A DNA stretch of 64,000 nucleotides from Planctomycetota bacterium (GTDB lineage: Bacteria; Planctomycetota; Phycisphaerae; Phycisphaerales; UBA1924), in NCBI GenBank assembly GCA_018242625.1, contig JAFEBO010000004.1:186001-250000 (forward strand), written 5' to 3'. This document shows, piece by piece, positions 18,950 to 26,801 of this stretch. Every line of letters begins with the position of its first letter. Position 1 is the first letter of the stretch. The notes below the pieces were generated by a model, which did no database searches, was not told where the DNA came from, and saw only the letters and a program-made list of their open reading frames with translations. A program made the position numbers and the translations under genes.

Positions 18950-19546
18950 ATGGGAAAAGCGGACATCAGGGAATCGCAGGACCGCTTTGTGGCCGCCTGG
19001 GGCCAGATGGGGAGTGCTTGGGGTATCAGCCGCACCATGGCGGAGGTGCACGCGTTGCTCTACATCACAGGGCAGCCTTTGTGCACGGACGACATCATGG
19101 AACGCCTGCAGATTTCGCGCGGGAACGCGAGCATGTCGCTGCGGGCGCTTGTCGACTGGGGGATTGTGGAACGCGAGCACAGGCGTGGCGACCGGAAGGA
19201 GTACTTCCGGGCGGAGCAGGACGTCTGGGCGATGTTCCGGGCGATTGTCCGAGAGCGCATGAAGCGGGAGGCCGATCCCCTCCGTGCGGCACTTTATGAA
19301 ATTCGGGACAGCACGATCGGCCGGGCGGGGGTTGACCCGGGCCCGGAACTCGCATCGCACAACCGGCGACTGGACGAACTGATCCGGTTCTTTCATACGC
19401 TGGAAGGCGTGTCGAATTCGTTTGTCAGCCCCGCGGGGCGCGGACTGCAGGCGGCGGCCAAAATCCTCGGCTATGTGGGCGGAGCGCTTTCCGGCCCCAA
19501 GCCGGAAAACACCGAAGCGGACCCGGACACCAAGGAAGCGATCTGA
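18950..19546 (+). CDS. GbsR/MarR-family winged-helix transcriptional regulator
   Basis: 198 residues, ATG preceded by GGGGAGGCTT. The winged-helix domain covers about residues 5-105: AAWGQMGSAWGISRTMAEVH is the GbsR-type N-terminus, CTDDIMERLQISRGNASMSL the recognition helices, and the wing reads WGIVEREHRRGDRKEYFRAE. The C-terminal half is a helical dimerisation region. GbsR-type proteins control osmoprotectant uptake and choline metabolism in Firmicutes; the ligand here is unknown. The neighbour across the promoter is the giant AsmA-like gene, which may be a target. Confidence 0.85.
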   Translation: MGKADIRESQDRFVAAWGQMGSAWGISRTMAEVHALLYITGQPLCTDDIMERLQISRGNASMSLRALVDWGIVEREHRRGDRKEYFRAEQDVWAMFRAIVRERMKREADPLRAALYEIRDSTIGRAGVDPGPELASHNRRLDELIRFFHTLEGVSNSFVSPAGRGLQAAAKILGYVGGALSGPKPENTEADPDTKEAI

Positions 19547-19609
19547 TTTCGCGGACCGTGCGTTCGGCGCGCAGAAATTCTGTTCCATCACGCTACACTC
19601 GGCCTCGTG

Positions 19610-20344
19610 ATGACCGACGCCCTGCCAACAGCATCGAAATCAAACGGCGCCGACGCCGCGTGGCTTCGCACGCTGGCTTCGAAGTTCCTGGTCTTTGAAG
19701 GTCCCGACGGTTCGGGCAAGAGCACGCAGCTCAAGAGGCTGATCGAGACCTGCGCCGCCGCGGGCGTCGAGATCACCACCGTGCGCGAGCCCGGCGGGAC
19801 GAGTGTCGGCGAACAGATACGCAGCGTGCTGCTGGATCCGTCCTCGACGATGACGCTGCGGTGCGAGATGATGCTGTACATGGCGAGCCGCGCCCAGCTC
19901 GTTGAAGAGATCGTGCGCCCGGCGCTGGCCAAGGGACATCTTGTCATCGCGGACAGGTTTCTGACTTCCACGTTTGCGTATCAGGGGGCCGGCGGCGGGC
20001 TCAGCGCTGAAGACATCCGCGACGTGGGCCGCGTCGCGACGCAGGGGATCCGCCCTGACCTGATACTGATCTACTACGTCGATGTGGACACCGCGACGGC
20101 ACGCACGCGTGGCGTACCGCAGGGGAAGAAGAAAAGCTCGGAAGCTCTGCGGGGCGTCACGCTCTTTGACGATCGCATCGAGCAGCGGTCGGATGACTTC
20201 CGGCGGCGCGTTCACGAGAGCTATCTCGCCCAGGCCAAGGCCGATCCGGCGCATCACGCCCTGATCGATGCCAAGGCGAGCGCAGAGCAGGTCTGGTCGC
20301 TGACCCTCAACGAATTGCGCAGCCGCTTCGCGCCCAAGGCCTGA
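19610..20344 (+). CDS. tmk: Thymidylate kinase
   Basis: 244 residues from the ATG at 19610 (a GTG precedes it directly). It phosphorylates dTMP to dTDP for DNA synthesis. P-loop FEGPDGSGKST at about 29-39, the VREPGGT dTMP-binding DRX-equivalent region, and IADRFLTSTFAYQGAGGGL carrying the DR motif and lid-side residues are all present. A short N-terminal extension of about 25 residues precedes the fold. TACACT at 19594-19599 is ten bases before the start codon, suggesting a very short leader. It ends 2 nt before the convergent lipoprotein gene. Confidence 0.95.
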   Translation: MTDALPTASKSNGADAAWLRTLASKFLVFEGPDGSGKSTQLKRLIETCAAAGVEITTVREPGGTSVGEQIRSVLLDPSSTMTLRCEMMLYMASRAQLVEEIVRPALAKGHLVIADRFLTSTFAYQGAGGGLSAEDIRDVGRVATQGIRPDLILIYYVDVDTATARTRGVPQGKKKSSEALRGVTLFDDRIEQRSDDFRRRVHESYLAQAKADPAHHALIDAKASAEQVWSLTLNELRSRFAPKA

Positions 20345-20347
20345 ACG

Positions 20348-20767
20348 TCAGTGCACGATGTAGTAGCCGTACGGACGCGAGTACACATCCGCGGGGCGGC
20401 CGAACACGGTCACAGTGTTGGAATTGGTCGGCAGTGTGAACTGATACTGCCAGTAGAGCGACGGAGCCTCGGGCGAGGCGTAGTAGCTCATGGGCTGCCC
20501 GGCCGGGCCCGTCACGACGCCGAGCGCCGCGTTGTTACGCTCGTACTCCGAGTTGTACTCAACCATCGCGAGCGGCTGCTGATTGACCACCGGCGCCGGG
20601 AGCACCCGGGCCCACTGCGATGAGTGCTCCGCCTCGTTCGTCGCCGCCCCCGCGGGGGCCGTGGCCGCTCCGCCGACTTCGCCCTGCGTCACGCGCACGG
20701 GCACGCTGGCGCAGCCGGCAAGAAGAGAAAGCGAAGCGAGGATGAGGATGCCGCTCTTGATATTCAC
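20348..20767 (-). CDS. Small lipoprotein of unknown function
   Basis: 139 residues. A lipoprotein signal (MNIKSGILILASLSLLAGC) puts the lipidated Cys at residue 19. The mature part has an Ala/Gly-rich linker and a Tyr-rich C-terminus (YYASPEAPSLYWQYQF, YSRPYGYYIVH). No family was recognised. It is probably anchored in the envelope and is monocistronic. Confidence 0.72.
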   Translation of the reverse strand: MNIKSGILILASLSLLAGCASVPVRVTQGEVGGAATAPAGAATNEAEHSSQWARVLPAPVVNQQPLAMVEYNSEYERNNAALGVVTGPAGQPMSYYASPEAPSLYWQYQFTLPTNSNTVTVFGRPADVYSRPYGYYIVH

Positions 20768-20962
20768 AAATCCAACCTAGCCCAAAACTGAAGTGCAAAC
20801 CGCAATTCCGTTGATGAATACGTGCAGGGGGCGCGGATTGTGCTGGCTGTTCCGCGGTGTTCGTATCCTGCATGGCTCGGAGCGCTCGAAAAGCCGGTTC
20901 TCGGACGGCGCCGATAGGAGGATCCCTCTCCGGCAGGCCGTGCCAGCGGCGCAATTACTGAA

Positions 20963-21036
<74 letters not shown>

Positions 21037-21133
21037 ACGGCAGAAGCATAGGAATTCGCCGAACAGCCGCCCTTGTTCCATTTCTCGCGGCACGCGCCCA
21101 CGCCTTGTCGGTGTTGGCGGTCGTGCCTGGGAA

Positions 21134-21208
21134 TACGCCCGGCAGGATTTGAACCTGCGACCCTCGGTTTCGAAGACCGATGCTCTATCCAGGCTGAGCT
21201 ACGGACGC
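21134..21208 (-). tRNA. tRNA-Arg (anticodon UCG)
   Basis: A 75-nt cloverleaf on the minus strand, 97 nt before the tRNA-Arg(UCU) gene in transcription order. Acceptor GCGUCCG pairs with CGGGCGU (including G-U pairs at 1-72 and 4-69), anticodon stem UCGGU/ACCGA with loop CUUCGAA, T-arm GCAGG-UUCAAAU-CCUGC, discriminator A. CCA is not encoded. It reads CGA. Confidence 0.9.
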
Positions 21209-21306
21209 GTCGCTCCATCGTATTCACACGCAAATCCCGGTTCCGCACGAGATTTGGCTCTTAGGCGCTTTGGCAATTTGGCCCTTTGCCTCTACCCTCC
21301 CTCCCC

Positions 21307-22410
21307 ATGGAAGCAGGAATCGTCGGTCTCCCCAACGTCGGCAAAAGCACGCTCTTCAACGCCCTCACCAAGGCCGGAGCGCTCGCGGCCAACTACCCAT
21401 TCGCCACCATCGAGCCCAACGTCGGCGTTGTCCCCATCCCCGATCCGCGCCTCGAGATCATCCGCTCGCACATCGAATCCCAGAAGACCATCCCCGCGAT
21501 GCTCCGCCTCGTGGACATCGCCGGCATCGTGAAGGGCGCCAGCGAGGGTGCGGGCCTGGGCAACAAGTTCCTCAGCCATATCCGCGAGACCGACGCGATC
21601 CTCCAGGTCGTTCGCTGTTTCACCAAGGCCCCCGGCGGCGAGGACATCACCCACGTCGAGGGTTCCGTCGATCCGCTCCGCGATATCGAGACCATCAACA
21701 CCGAACTCGTCCTGGCCGATCTCGAAGTCGTCTCCGGCGCGCTGGGCAAGGCCGAGCGTGCCGCCAAGAGCGGCGAGAAAGAGTCCGTCGTCCGCTTCGA
21801 AGTCCTCAAGAAGCTGCAGCCGGTTCTCGACGCGGGCAAGCCCGCGCGGACGGTGCATTTCGATGATGCCGACCACCAGAAGACGCTCAAAAGTCTCAAC
21901 CTGATCACCTCGAAGAAAGTCCTGTACGTGATGAACGTGGACGAGGACGATGTGAACGGCGAAGGCCCGCTCGCCCAGCGAGTGCGCGAGCACGCCGCCA
22001 AGGAGGGCGCCGAGTGTGTGCCGATCTGCGCCAAGATCGAGAGCGAACTCTCCGAACTCGCCGACGCCGACCGTCTCGAGATGCTCCAGTCGCTGGGCAT
22101 GGCCGAGCCGGCGCTCAACCGCCTCGCCCGGGCCACGTACAAACTCCTCGGCCTCCAGTCGTTCTACACCGCCGGGCCCAAGGAAATCCGCGCGTGGACC
22201 GTGCCGATCGGCGCGACCGCCCCGCAGGCCGCGGGCGTGATCCACACCGATTTCGAGCGTGGATTCATCCGCGCCGAGATCTACTCGGTCGCCGATCTTG
22301 AGAAGTTCAAGAACGAGAAGGCGATCAAGGAAAACGGCAAGATGCGCATCGAAGGCAAGGACTACATCATGCACGACGCGGATGTGTGCCACTTCCTTTT
22401 CAACGTCTGA
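21307..22410 (+). CDS. ychF: Redox-regulated ATPase YchF (Obg-family)
   Basis: 367 residues from ATG at 21307, where the conserved beginning [15 protein letters not shown] (P-loop) lies. [20 protein letters not shown] is the G3/switch region; the G4 position is YVMNVDEDD, consistent with the altered base specificity (ATP over GTP) known for YchF. A helical coiled-coil domain follows, then a C-terminal TGS domain ending [18 protein letters not shown], the typical family end. YchF binds ribosomes and modulates stress responses. No partner gene is adjacent. Confidence 0.95.
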   Translation: MEAGIVGLPNVGKSTLFNALTKAGALAANYPFATIEPNVGVVPIPDPRLEIIRSHIESQKTIPAMLRLVDIAGIVKGASEGAGLGNKFLSHIRETDAILQVVRCFTKAPGGEDITHVEGSVDPLRDIETINTELVLADLEVVSGALGKAERAAKSGEKESVVRFEVLKKLQPVLDAGKPARTVHFDDADHQKTLKSLNLITSKKVLYVMNVDEDDVNGEGPLAQRVREHAAKEGAECVPICAKIESELSELADADRLEMLQSLGMAEPALNRLARATYKLLGLQSFYTAGPKEIRAWTVPIGATAPQAAGVIHTDFERGFIRAEIYSVADLEKFKNEKAIKENGKMRIEGKDYIMHDADVCHFLFNV

Positions 22411-22483
22411 ATTGGCGTGCCCCGGCGGATTGCATATCCGCAATGTGTTTGGCGCGACGAGCCCCCCTTGGTAGGCTGGGCGC

Positions 22484-23257
22484 ATGCGCCGAGCCTTCTC
22501 GCTCATCGAGCTGCTTGTCGTCATCGGCGTCATCGCGCTGCTGATTTCGTTGCTGCTCCCGGCCCTGGGGAGCGCCCGCGAAACCGCCCGAACCCTCAAG
22601 TGCCAGGCCGTGCTCCGGCAGATCCAGGCCGCGGCACACCTCTACGTCAACAGCAATCGCGACAACCTGCCGCGTGAGGGCACCCTCGGGACGACGAAAG
22701 AAACCGAACGGCGGAACATTCCCTGGGATATCGCTTTCCGCCCGAGCTTTGATGAGCGTGCCTCCACCGGTCACGACATCGGCGATCAGTTCGCGGTGGC
22801 GCCGTACTACCGATGTCCATCTGTCCGCATGAGTTCCCAGCCGGTCCACTACATCAGCAACGGCTTTGCCTTCCGGCAGCCCGGTGAAGTCGACGAGCGC
22901 GGCGCGGTCGATCCGCTCTTCCGACGCGGCCCGACCCCGATCACTGTTGTGCGCACGCCTTCGTCCACGCCCTACATGTCCGAGCTTGCCGACGACCCCG
23001 ACGACGAGCTATTCAAGGTTTGGAAGTCGCTTGGATCGTCCGACATGTCTCTTGGCCAGTGCTACGACGTGTGGCGTCCACGACACCTCACGCCCGGGTC
23101 GGGCGATTATCGCATCAATCCGGCCCGTCACGGCGGGAAGAACGCGACCGTCGCCGGCAGCAACGCGGCTTTTTTCGACGCTCACGTTGCAATCGTGAAG
23201 CCCGAATTGCTGAGCAATCCCAACACATGGGATGACGGTTTCTATTCAGGCGGTTGA
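22484..23257 (+). CDS. Type II secretion/pilin-like protein with prepilin N-terminus
   Basis: 257 residues. The N-terminus [20 protein letters not shown] is a class III prepilin signal: processing at FSLIE by a prepilin peptidase with N-methylation of Phe, followed by the hydrophobic helix. The rest is planctomycete-type: [20 protein letters not shown] and, near the C-terminus, [20 protein letters not shown], a version of the HxxGxNxxFxDGH-like motif of the DUF1559 relatives. TAGGCT directly before the start suggests a short leader. These pseudopilins are numerous in planctomycetes and mostly of unknown role. Confidence 0.88.
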   Translation: MRRAFSLIELLVVIGVIALLISLLLPALGSARETARTLKCQAVLRQIQAAAHLYVNSNRDNLPREGTLGTTKETERRNIPWDIAFRPSFDERASTGHDIGDQFAVAPYYRCPSVRMSSQPVHYISNGFAFRQPGEVDERGAVDPLFRRGPTPITVVRTPSSTPYMSELADDPDDELFKVWKSLGSSDMSLGQCYDVWRPRHLTPGSGDYRINPARHGGKNATVAGSNAAFFDAHVAIVKPELLSNPNTWDDGFYSGG

Positions 23258-23286
23258 TGCTCGCCGCTCTTGCGGGCTCTGCAGCT

Positions 23287-23604
23287 TCACCACGAAAAGA
23301 CAGACTGGAATACGAAGAACGCGCCGAGCGCAAGCAGAGCGAAAGTGAAAAACTGAAACCCCAGCAGCTTCGTGATGAGGCCGGCGAAAACCGCGGAACG
23401 GGGAGGGTGGCCGAGCGCCCGTGCATAGCCGCGGCAGACGATCACGTCGAAAACCAAGAGTCCCACGGCAGCCGCCATAGCCAGGCCCAATCCGCCCAAG
23501 CACAATACGAATATCCCCAGCCCTCCCAGGAGCAGAAAGCGGTACTCCTGCCGCACCTGCCCCAACGCGGGGATACGCGTGGATTGTCTCTCGTCTTTTC
23601 CCAT
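23287..23604 (-). CDS. Small membrane protein of unknown function
   Basis: 105 residues from ATG at 23604 (an upstream ATG at 23622 is possible). Charged N-terminus (KDERQSTRIPALGQVRQEYR), then hydrophobic segments at about 24-48 and 72-103 separated by a charged loop CRGYARALGHPPRS. The hydrophobic profile and Arg distribution fit a real membrane protein better than a shadow reading, and neither strand has another gene here. No family recognised. It is divergent from the glycosyltransferase at 23668. Confidence 0.55.
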   Translation of the reverse strand: MGKDERQSTRIPALGQVRQEYRFLLLGGLGIFVLCLGGLGLAMAAAVGLLVFDVIVCRGYARALGHPPRSAVFAGLITKLLGFQFFTFALLALGAFFVFQSVFSW

Positions 23605-23631
23605 GACGCTCAAAGGACCCACGAAAAACCC

Positions 23632-23660
23632 TTGGGCATCTTCGCAGATTTTGATATCCT
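23632..23660 (+). promoter_or_regulatory. Putative promoter giving a leaderless glycosyltransferase transcript
   Basis: TTGGGC (23632-23637) and TATCCT (23655-23660) are 17 nt apart; the ATG begins 7 nt beyond the -10 hexamer, so transcription would begin at or near the initiation codon. There is no Shine-Dalgarno sequence. Confidence 0.35.
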
Positions 23661-23667
23661 AATCCGC

Positions 23668-24774
23668 ATGTACGGGGGTACCGACCTGGCGAAAGCCGGG
23701 GTCTATTTCTTTGTTCATCCGGGGCCATTCGACCCCGAGTATCGGCACTACGCGCTGCACGCGCTGGCTCAGGGCCTCCGCCGCGCCGGCGTCACTCTCT
23801 ATTCCAATTTCCACGCCGAAGGTTTCACATTTTCGCCGTTTCGTGTCTCGGAAGATCGCACGGTTGTTTTTTCGCTGACGCATCTTGAGAGCTGGAATCA
23901 GTACGCGCAGGCGATCGCCCAGTACAAGGGGCGGAAGTTCCTGCTCTGCATGGCGGACTTTGCGAACCAGATCGTGCCTCCGGATGGGTCGCTGGGGCTG
24001 ATGGCCCACGCGAGCACAGCGCTTCTCACCGACGGCCCGCGCGTCCCGTGGGCCTTCGGGCTGACCGATGAGCGCATCGCGTGCTGTCCCGACCCGGGGG
24101 ACTTTGAGAGCAGGCGGCCGGTGCTGCTCCGCGATTTCCGGCCGTCGGCGGCGCAGGGCGTGAGGCTCGCTCTGGACCTTTCACTCTTGCCTCACCTCGC
24201 CGGGCACTTCACGATCGACCGGGAACTCGACGCTGCGCACTTCGGCCGGCTGCACGACTGTCAGGCTTGCCTCGCGTATGGGGGCGACTTCGCCGAGAAC
24301 ATCCTGCGGAGTCATTTCTACGCCCAGCAGCCCGAACTGCGCCAGCATCTGTCGCGCTGGAGATTCGTGCAGGAACCGGCGATCTGCAGGTGGGACAGCT
24401 GGCGGTTCTGGGAGTCGCTGGTGTGCGGCACGCTCACGATCCATATCGATCTTGACAAGTACGGTTGCCAGCTTCCGGTCATGCCCAAGCCCTGGGTCCA
24501 TTACATCCCCGTCGACCTGGCGGAGCCCAAGCAGACGGTGGATCGGATGATGGAAGAACGGGCGAACTGGGCAGAGATCGCCCGTTGCGGCCGGGAATGG
24601 GCGCTGCGGCACTACTCCCCCGACGCTGTTGCCAGGCGATTTCTGGAACTCGCCGGCGGAGAAGCCCCGGATTCTTCATTCTCAGTTTCGCGCATCAGCG
24701 CGGGGGCGCTTTCGATGGCGAGTGCGCTCGCCGCGGGTATCCTGCCGGCGGCAGGTGATTCGGTCATGCTGTAG
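23668..24774 (+). CDS. Glycosyltransferase-like protein
   Basis: 368 residues from the ATG at 23668; the reading frame stays open upstream, but that part has the composition of a shadow of the opposite-strand gene. The N-terminal half has GVYFFVHPGPFDPEYRHYAL and HALAQGLRRAGVTLYSNFH. The C-terminal half has CLAYGGDFAENILRSHFYAQ and RWDSWRFWESLVCGTLTIHI, resembling the donor-binding end of GT-B enzymes of the CgeB-like/family-4-like group, ending in EIARCGREWALRHYSPDAVARRFLEL. Donor and acceptor are unknown. It converges with the sugar-nucleotide dehydratase gene (4-nt gap), consistent with surface polysaccharide work. Confidence 0.68.
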   Translation: MYGGTDLAKAGVYFFVHPGPFDPEYRHYALHALAQGLRRAGVTLYSNFHAEGFTFSPFRVSEDRTVVFSLTHLESWNQYAQAIAQYKGRKFLLCMADFANQIVPPDGSLGLMAHASTALLTDGPRVPWAFGLTDERIACCPDPGDFESRRPVLLRDFRPSAAQGVRLALDLSLLPHLAGHFTIDRELDAAHFGRLHDCQACLAYGGDFAENILRSHFYAQQPELRQHLSRWRFVQEPAICRWDSWRFWESLVCGTLTIHIDLDKYGCQLPVMPKPWVHYIPVDLAEPKQTVDRMMEERANWAEIARCGREWALRHYSPDAVARRFLELAGGEAPDSSFSVSRISAGALSMASALAAGILPAAGDSVML

Positions 24775-24778
24775 GTTT

Positions 24779-26296
24779 TTACGCCGCCAGCCCCACCTGC
24801 ACCGATTTGGCCTCGATCGTCTGTTCGGGACGCATTTCGGGGACGTGCTTGCGGATCGCCCGGACGACGCTTTGCTTGTCGGTCATCTGCCGTGCCGCCC
24901 CCAGTTCGGCGACCATGGCGGGCAGATTGAACTCGGCGGGCATCTCGCCCGCCCAGGCATGAATGCCCGGGAAAGTCGTGGGTCGCAGCTGTTCTGCGGC
25001 GTAGCACAGTTCTTCGTGCAGCTTTTCACCGGGGCGCTTTCCGGTCAGGGCGATTTCCATCCGCGGCAGATCGCCGTCTGCTGAGAAGGCCGTGCCCGAA
25101 ACAACGGGTGCAAACCCCTGCGCGCGAACGAATCGCATCGCCAGGTCGAGGATCTTCACCGGCTCGCCCATGTCCAGCACGAAGACCGCGGCATCATCGC
25201 CCGCGGGTATCGCGGCCGATTGGATGACGAGCATCGCCGCCTCGTGGATCGTCATGAAGTAGCGCGTCATGCGCGGATCCGTCACCGTGATCGGCCCGCC
25301 CTCGGCGATCTGGTTGCTCCAGATCGGGAGCACGCTGCACGCGCTGCCCAGCACATTGCCGAACCGCACCATGCTGAAGCCCGTCGCCCGGTCTGCCCGC
25401 ACCGCGCGAGCCTGCCGGTGCAGACCCTGCGTGTACATCTCCGCGAGCCGCTTGGTTGCGCCCATGACGCTTGTCGGGTTCACCGCCTTGTCGCTGCTGA
25501 TGAGCACGAACCTCCTGGAGCCGCAGGCCAGCGCCGCATCGGCCACACTCTTGGTGCCGAAGAGATTGTTCGTGAGCGCGTGCGACGGGTGGTCCTCCAT
25601 CAGCGGCACATGCTTGTGTGCCGCGGCATGGAACACCACATCCGGCTTCAGTTCCAGCACATGCCGCATGGTCGCGTCGGCGTCGGCGATGTCGTGCAGC
25701 AGCGCCCGCCGCTTCACATCCGGGAATTTGCGCGCAATCTGCCGGTCGATCTCGAACAGGGCGTTCTCGCTCCGCTCCATCAGCAGCAGTTCGCTCGGAT
25801 GAAACGTCGCCGTGATTCGGGCGATCTCGGAACCGATCGATCCGCCCGCGCCCGTAATCAGCACACGCGAGCCCTCGAGCACGCCCGCAACCGCACGCCG
25901 GTCGATCCCGTAGGGCGTGCGGCCGATCAGGTCCGCGACGTCGATATCGCGGTCTTTCTTCGCGACGGTCGCGGGAACGATTCCTTCGAGCAGTTCGTTG
26001 AGCGGCGGGATCACGCGCGCATCGAGCCCCGCGTCGCGCACGTTCCGCTGCAGAGCGGCGAGCTGCGGACGCATCGAGTTCGGCAGGGAGAGAAACGCGA
26101 CCGAGGCGCCCGACTCGGCACGCAGCTTTGCGAGCCTGCCCAGCGTGGCTTCTCCATCTTCCACGTTCAGGTATGCCGCGGCGGGCGGCGCGTCGGGGAG
26201 CAGGCGCAACTGGTCGGCCAGAAGGCTCAGCGTTGTGGCTGTTCCCAGAAGAATCACCGGTGAGGAATCGGGCTTGTTCGTCGTTGGCACTGGCAT
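24779..26296 (-). CDS. Nucleotide-sugar 4,6-dehydratase (CapD/FlaA1/PglF-like)
   Basis: 505 residues from ATG at 26296. The N-terminal ~135 residues are a nucleotide-binding-like domain (VILLGTATTLSLLADQLRLL). The extended SDR domain begins with ITGAGGSIGSEIAR (about 147-160, NAD(P) loop). FHAAAHKHVPLMEDH and SSDKAVNPTSVMGATKRLAE are diagnostic for the UDP-GlcNAc inverting 4,6-dehydratase type with Met in place of the SDR Tyr. WbpM/PglF proteins of ~650 residues carry four N-terminal membrane helices, which are absent here, so this is a soluble form. Likely role: first step to 6-deoxy amino-sugars for surface glycans. Confidence 0.87.
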   Translation of the reverse strand: MPVPTTNKPDSSPVILLGTATTLSLLADQLRLLPDAPPAAAYLNVEDGEATLGRLAKLRAESGASVAFLSLPNSMRPQLAALQRNVRDAGLDARVIPPLNELLEGIVPATVAKKDRDIDVADLIGRTPYGIDRRAVAGVLEGSRVLITGAGGSIGSEIARITATFHPSELLLMERSENALFEIDRQIARKFPDVKRRALLHDIADADATMRHVLELKPDVVFHAAAHKHVPLMEDHPSHALTNNLFGTKSVADAALACGSRRFVLISSDKAVNPTSVMGATKRLAEMYTQGLHRQARAVRADRATGFSMVRFGNVLGSACSVLPIWSNQIAEGGPITVTDPRMTRYFMTIHEAAMLVIQSAAIPAGDDAAVFVLDMGEPVKILDLAMRFVRAQGFAPVVSGTAFSADGDLPRMEIALTGKRPGEKLHEELCYAAEQLRPTTFPGIHAWAGEMPAEFNLPAMVAELGAARQMTDKQSVVRAIRKHVPEMRPEQTIEAKSVQVGLAA

Positions 26297-26580
26297 CTCC
26301 CACGGTGTTATCGGCCCGATTGGCCATGAACTTCGAGGAAACGGCCGATGCCGGAAGGCTCTAAGTACAGAATGCGCAAAGACTTTGCAACCGACGGCGA
26401 TTCGAGACCGGGCGGGCGTCCTGAAAGGATCCCCCGGGCAGATTGTGAACCGGGCAGAGAGCTCCAACCCCCCCTTTCGTCGGCGAAGATCTCGACGGCG
26501 AGATGGGCATCGTCGAGCAGGGCAACTCTTCCGCCAACGGTGAAATTCGGAAGATCGCCCCCGCCTCCCGTCCGGCGTCC

Positions 26581-26673
26581 TGCACCGCCTTCCCGGCGGA
26601 CATGAACGGCGACGCCATGGGCAACGATCAGGACTTCGCCCTCTTCGCCACCGCCTAAAACGCGCTGCTCTGC
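26581..26673 (+). pseudogene. Remnant of a C-terminal dockerin-like tail
   Basis: In frame from 26581 the sequence reads C-TAFPADMNGDAMGNDQDFA-LFATA-stop-NALLCQ. This is the last ~30 residues of the tail found at the ends of the genes at 182-2332 and 26802-29318 (compare CPADLNHDNAVDDADFQLF...AYNSLICE). The expected Tyr codon is TAA at 26656-26658 (TAC to TAA), while the following NALLC still matches. No long open frame precedes it, so a decayed secreted-protein gene is inferred. Confidence 0.65.
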
Positions 26674-26739
26674 CAGAAACTGAGTTCCATCCACGGCACT
26701 TCCGCTGTCTTCCGCGGTCGTTATCCGACCTGCAAGTTC

Positions 26740-26768
26740 TTGTGTGCAAAGAGCCGTTCCGCTACGAT
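26740..26768 (+). promoter_or_regulatory. Putative promoter of the secreted repeat-protein gene
   Basis: TTGTGT (26740-26745) and TACGAT (26763-26768) are separated by 17 nt. The start codon at 26802 is 33 nt past the -10 element, with GGAGG at 26779-26783. The rest of 26297-26801 holds only the pseudogene remnant. Confidence 0.35.
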
Positions 26769-26801
26769 GAGCTTCGTGGAGGTTTCGGGAGTCATCCATC
26801 T

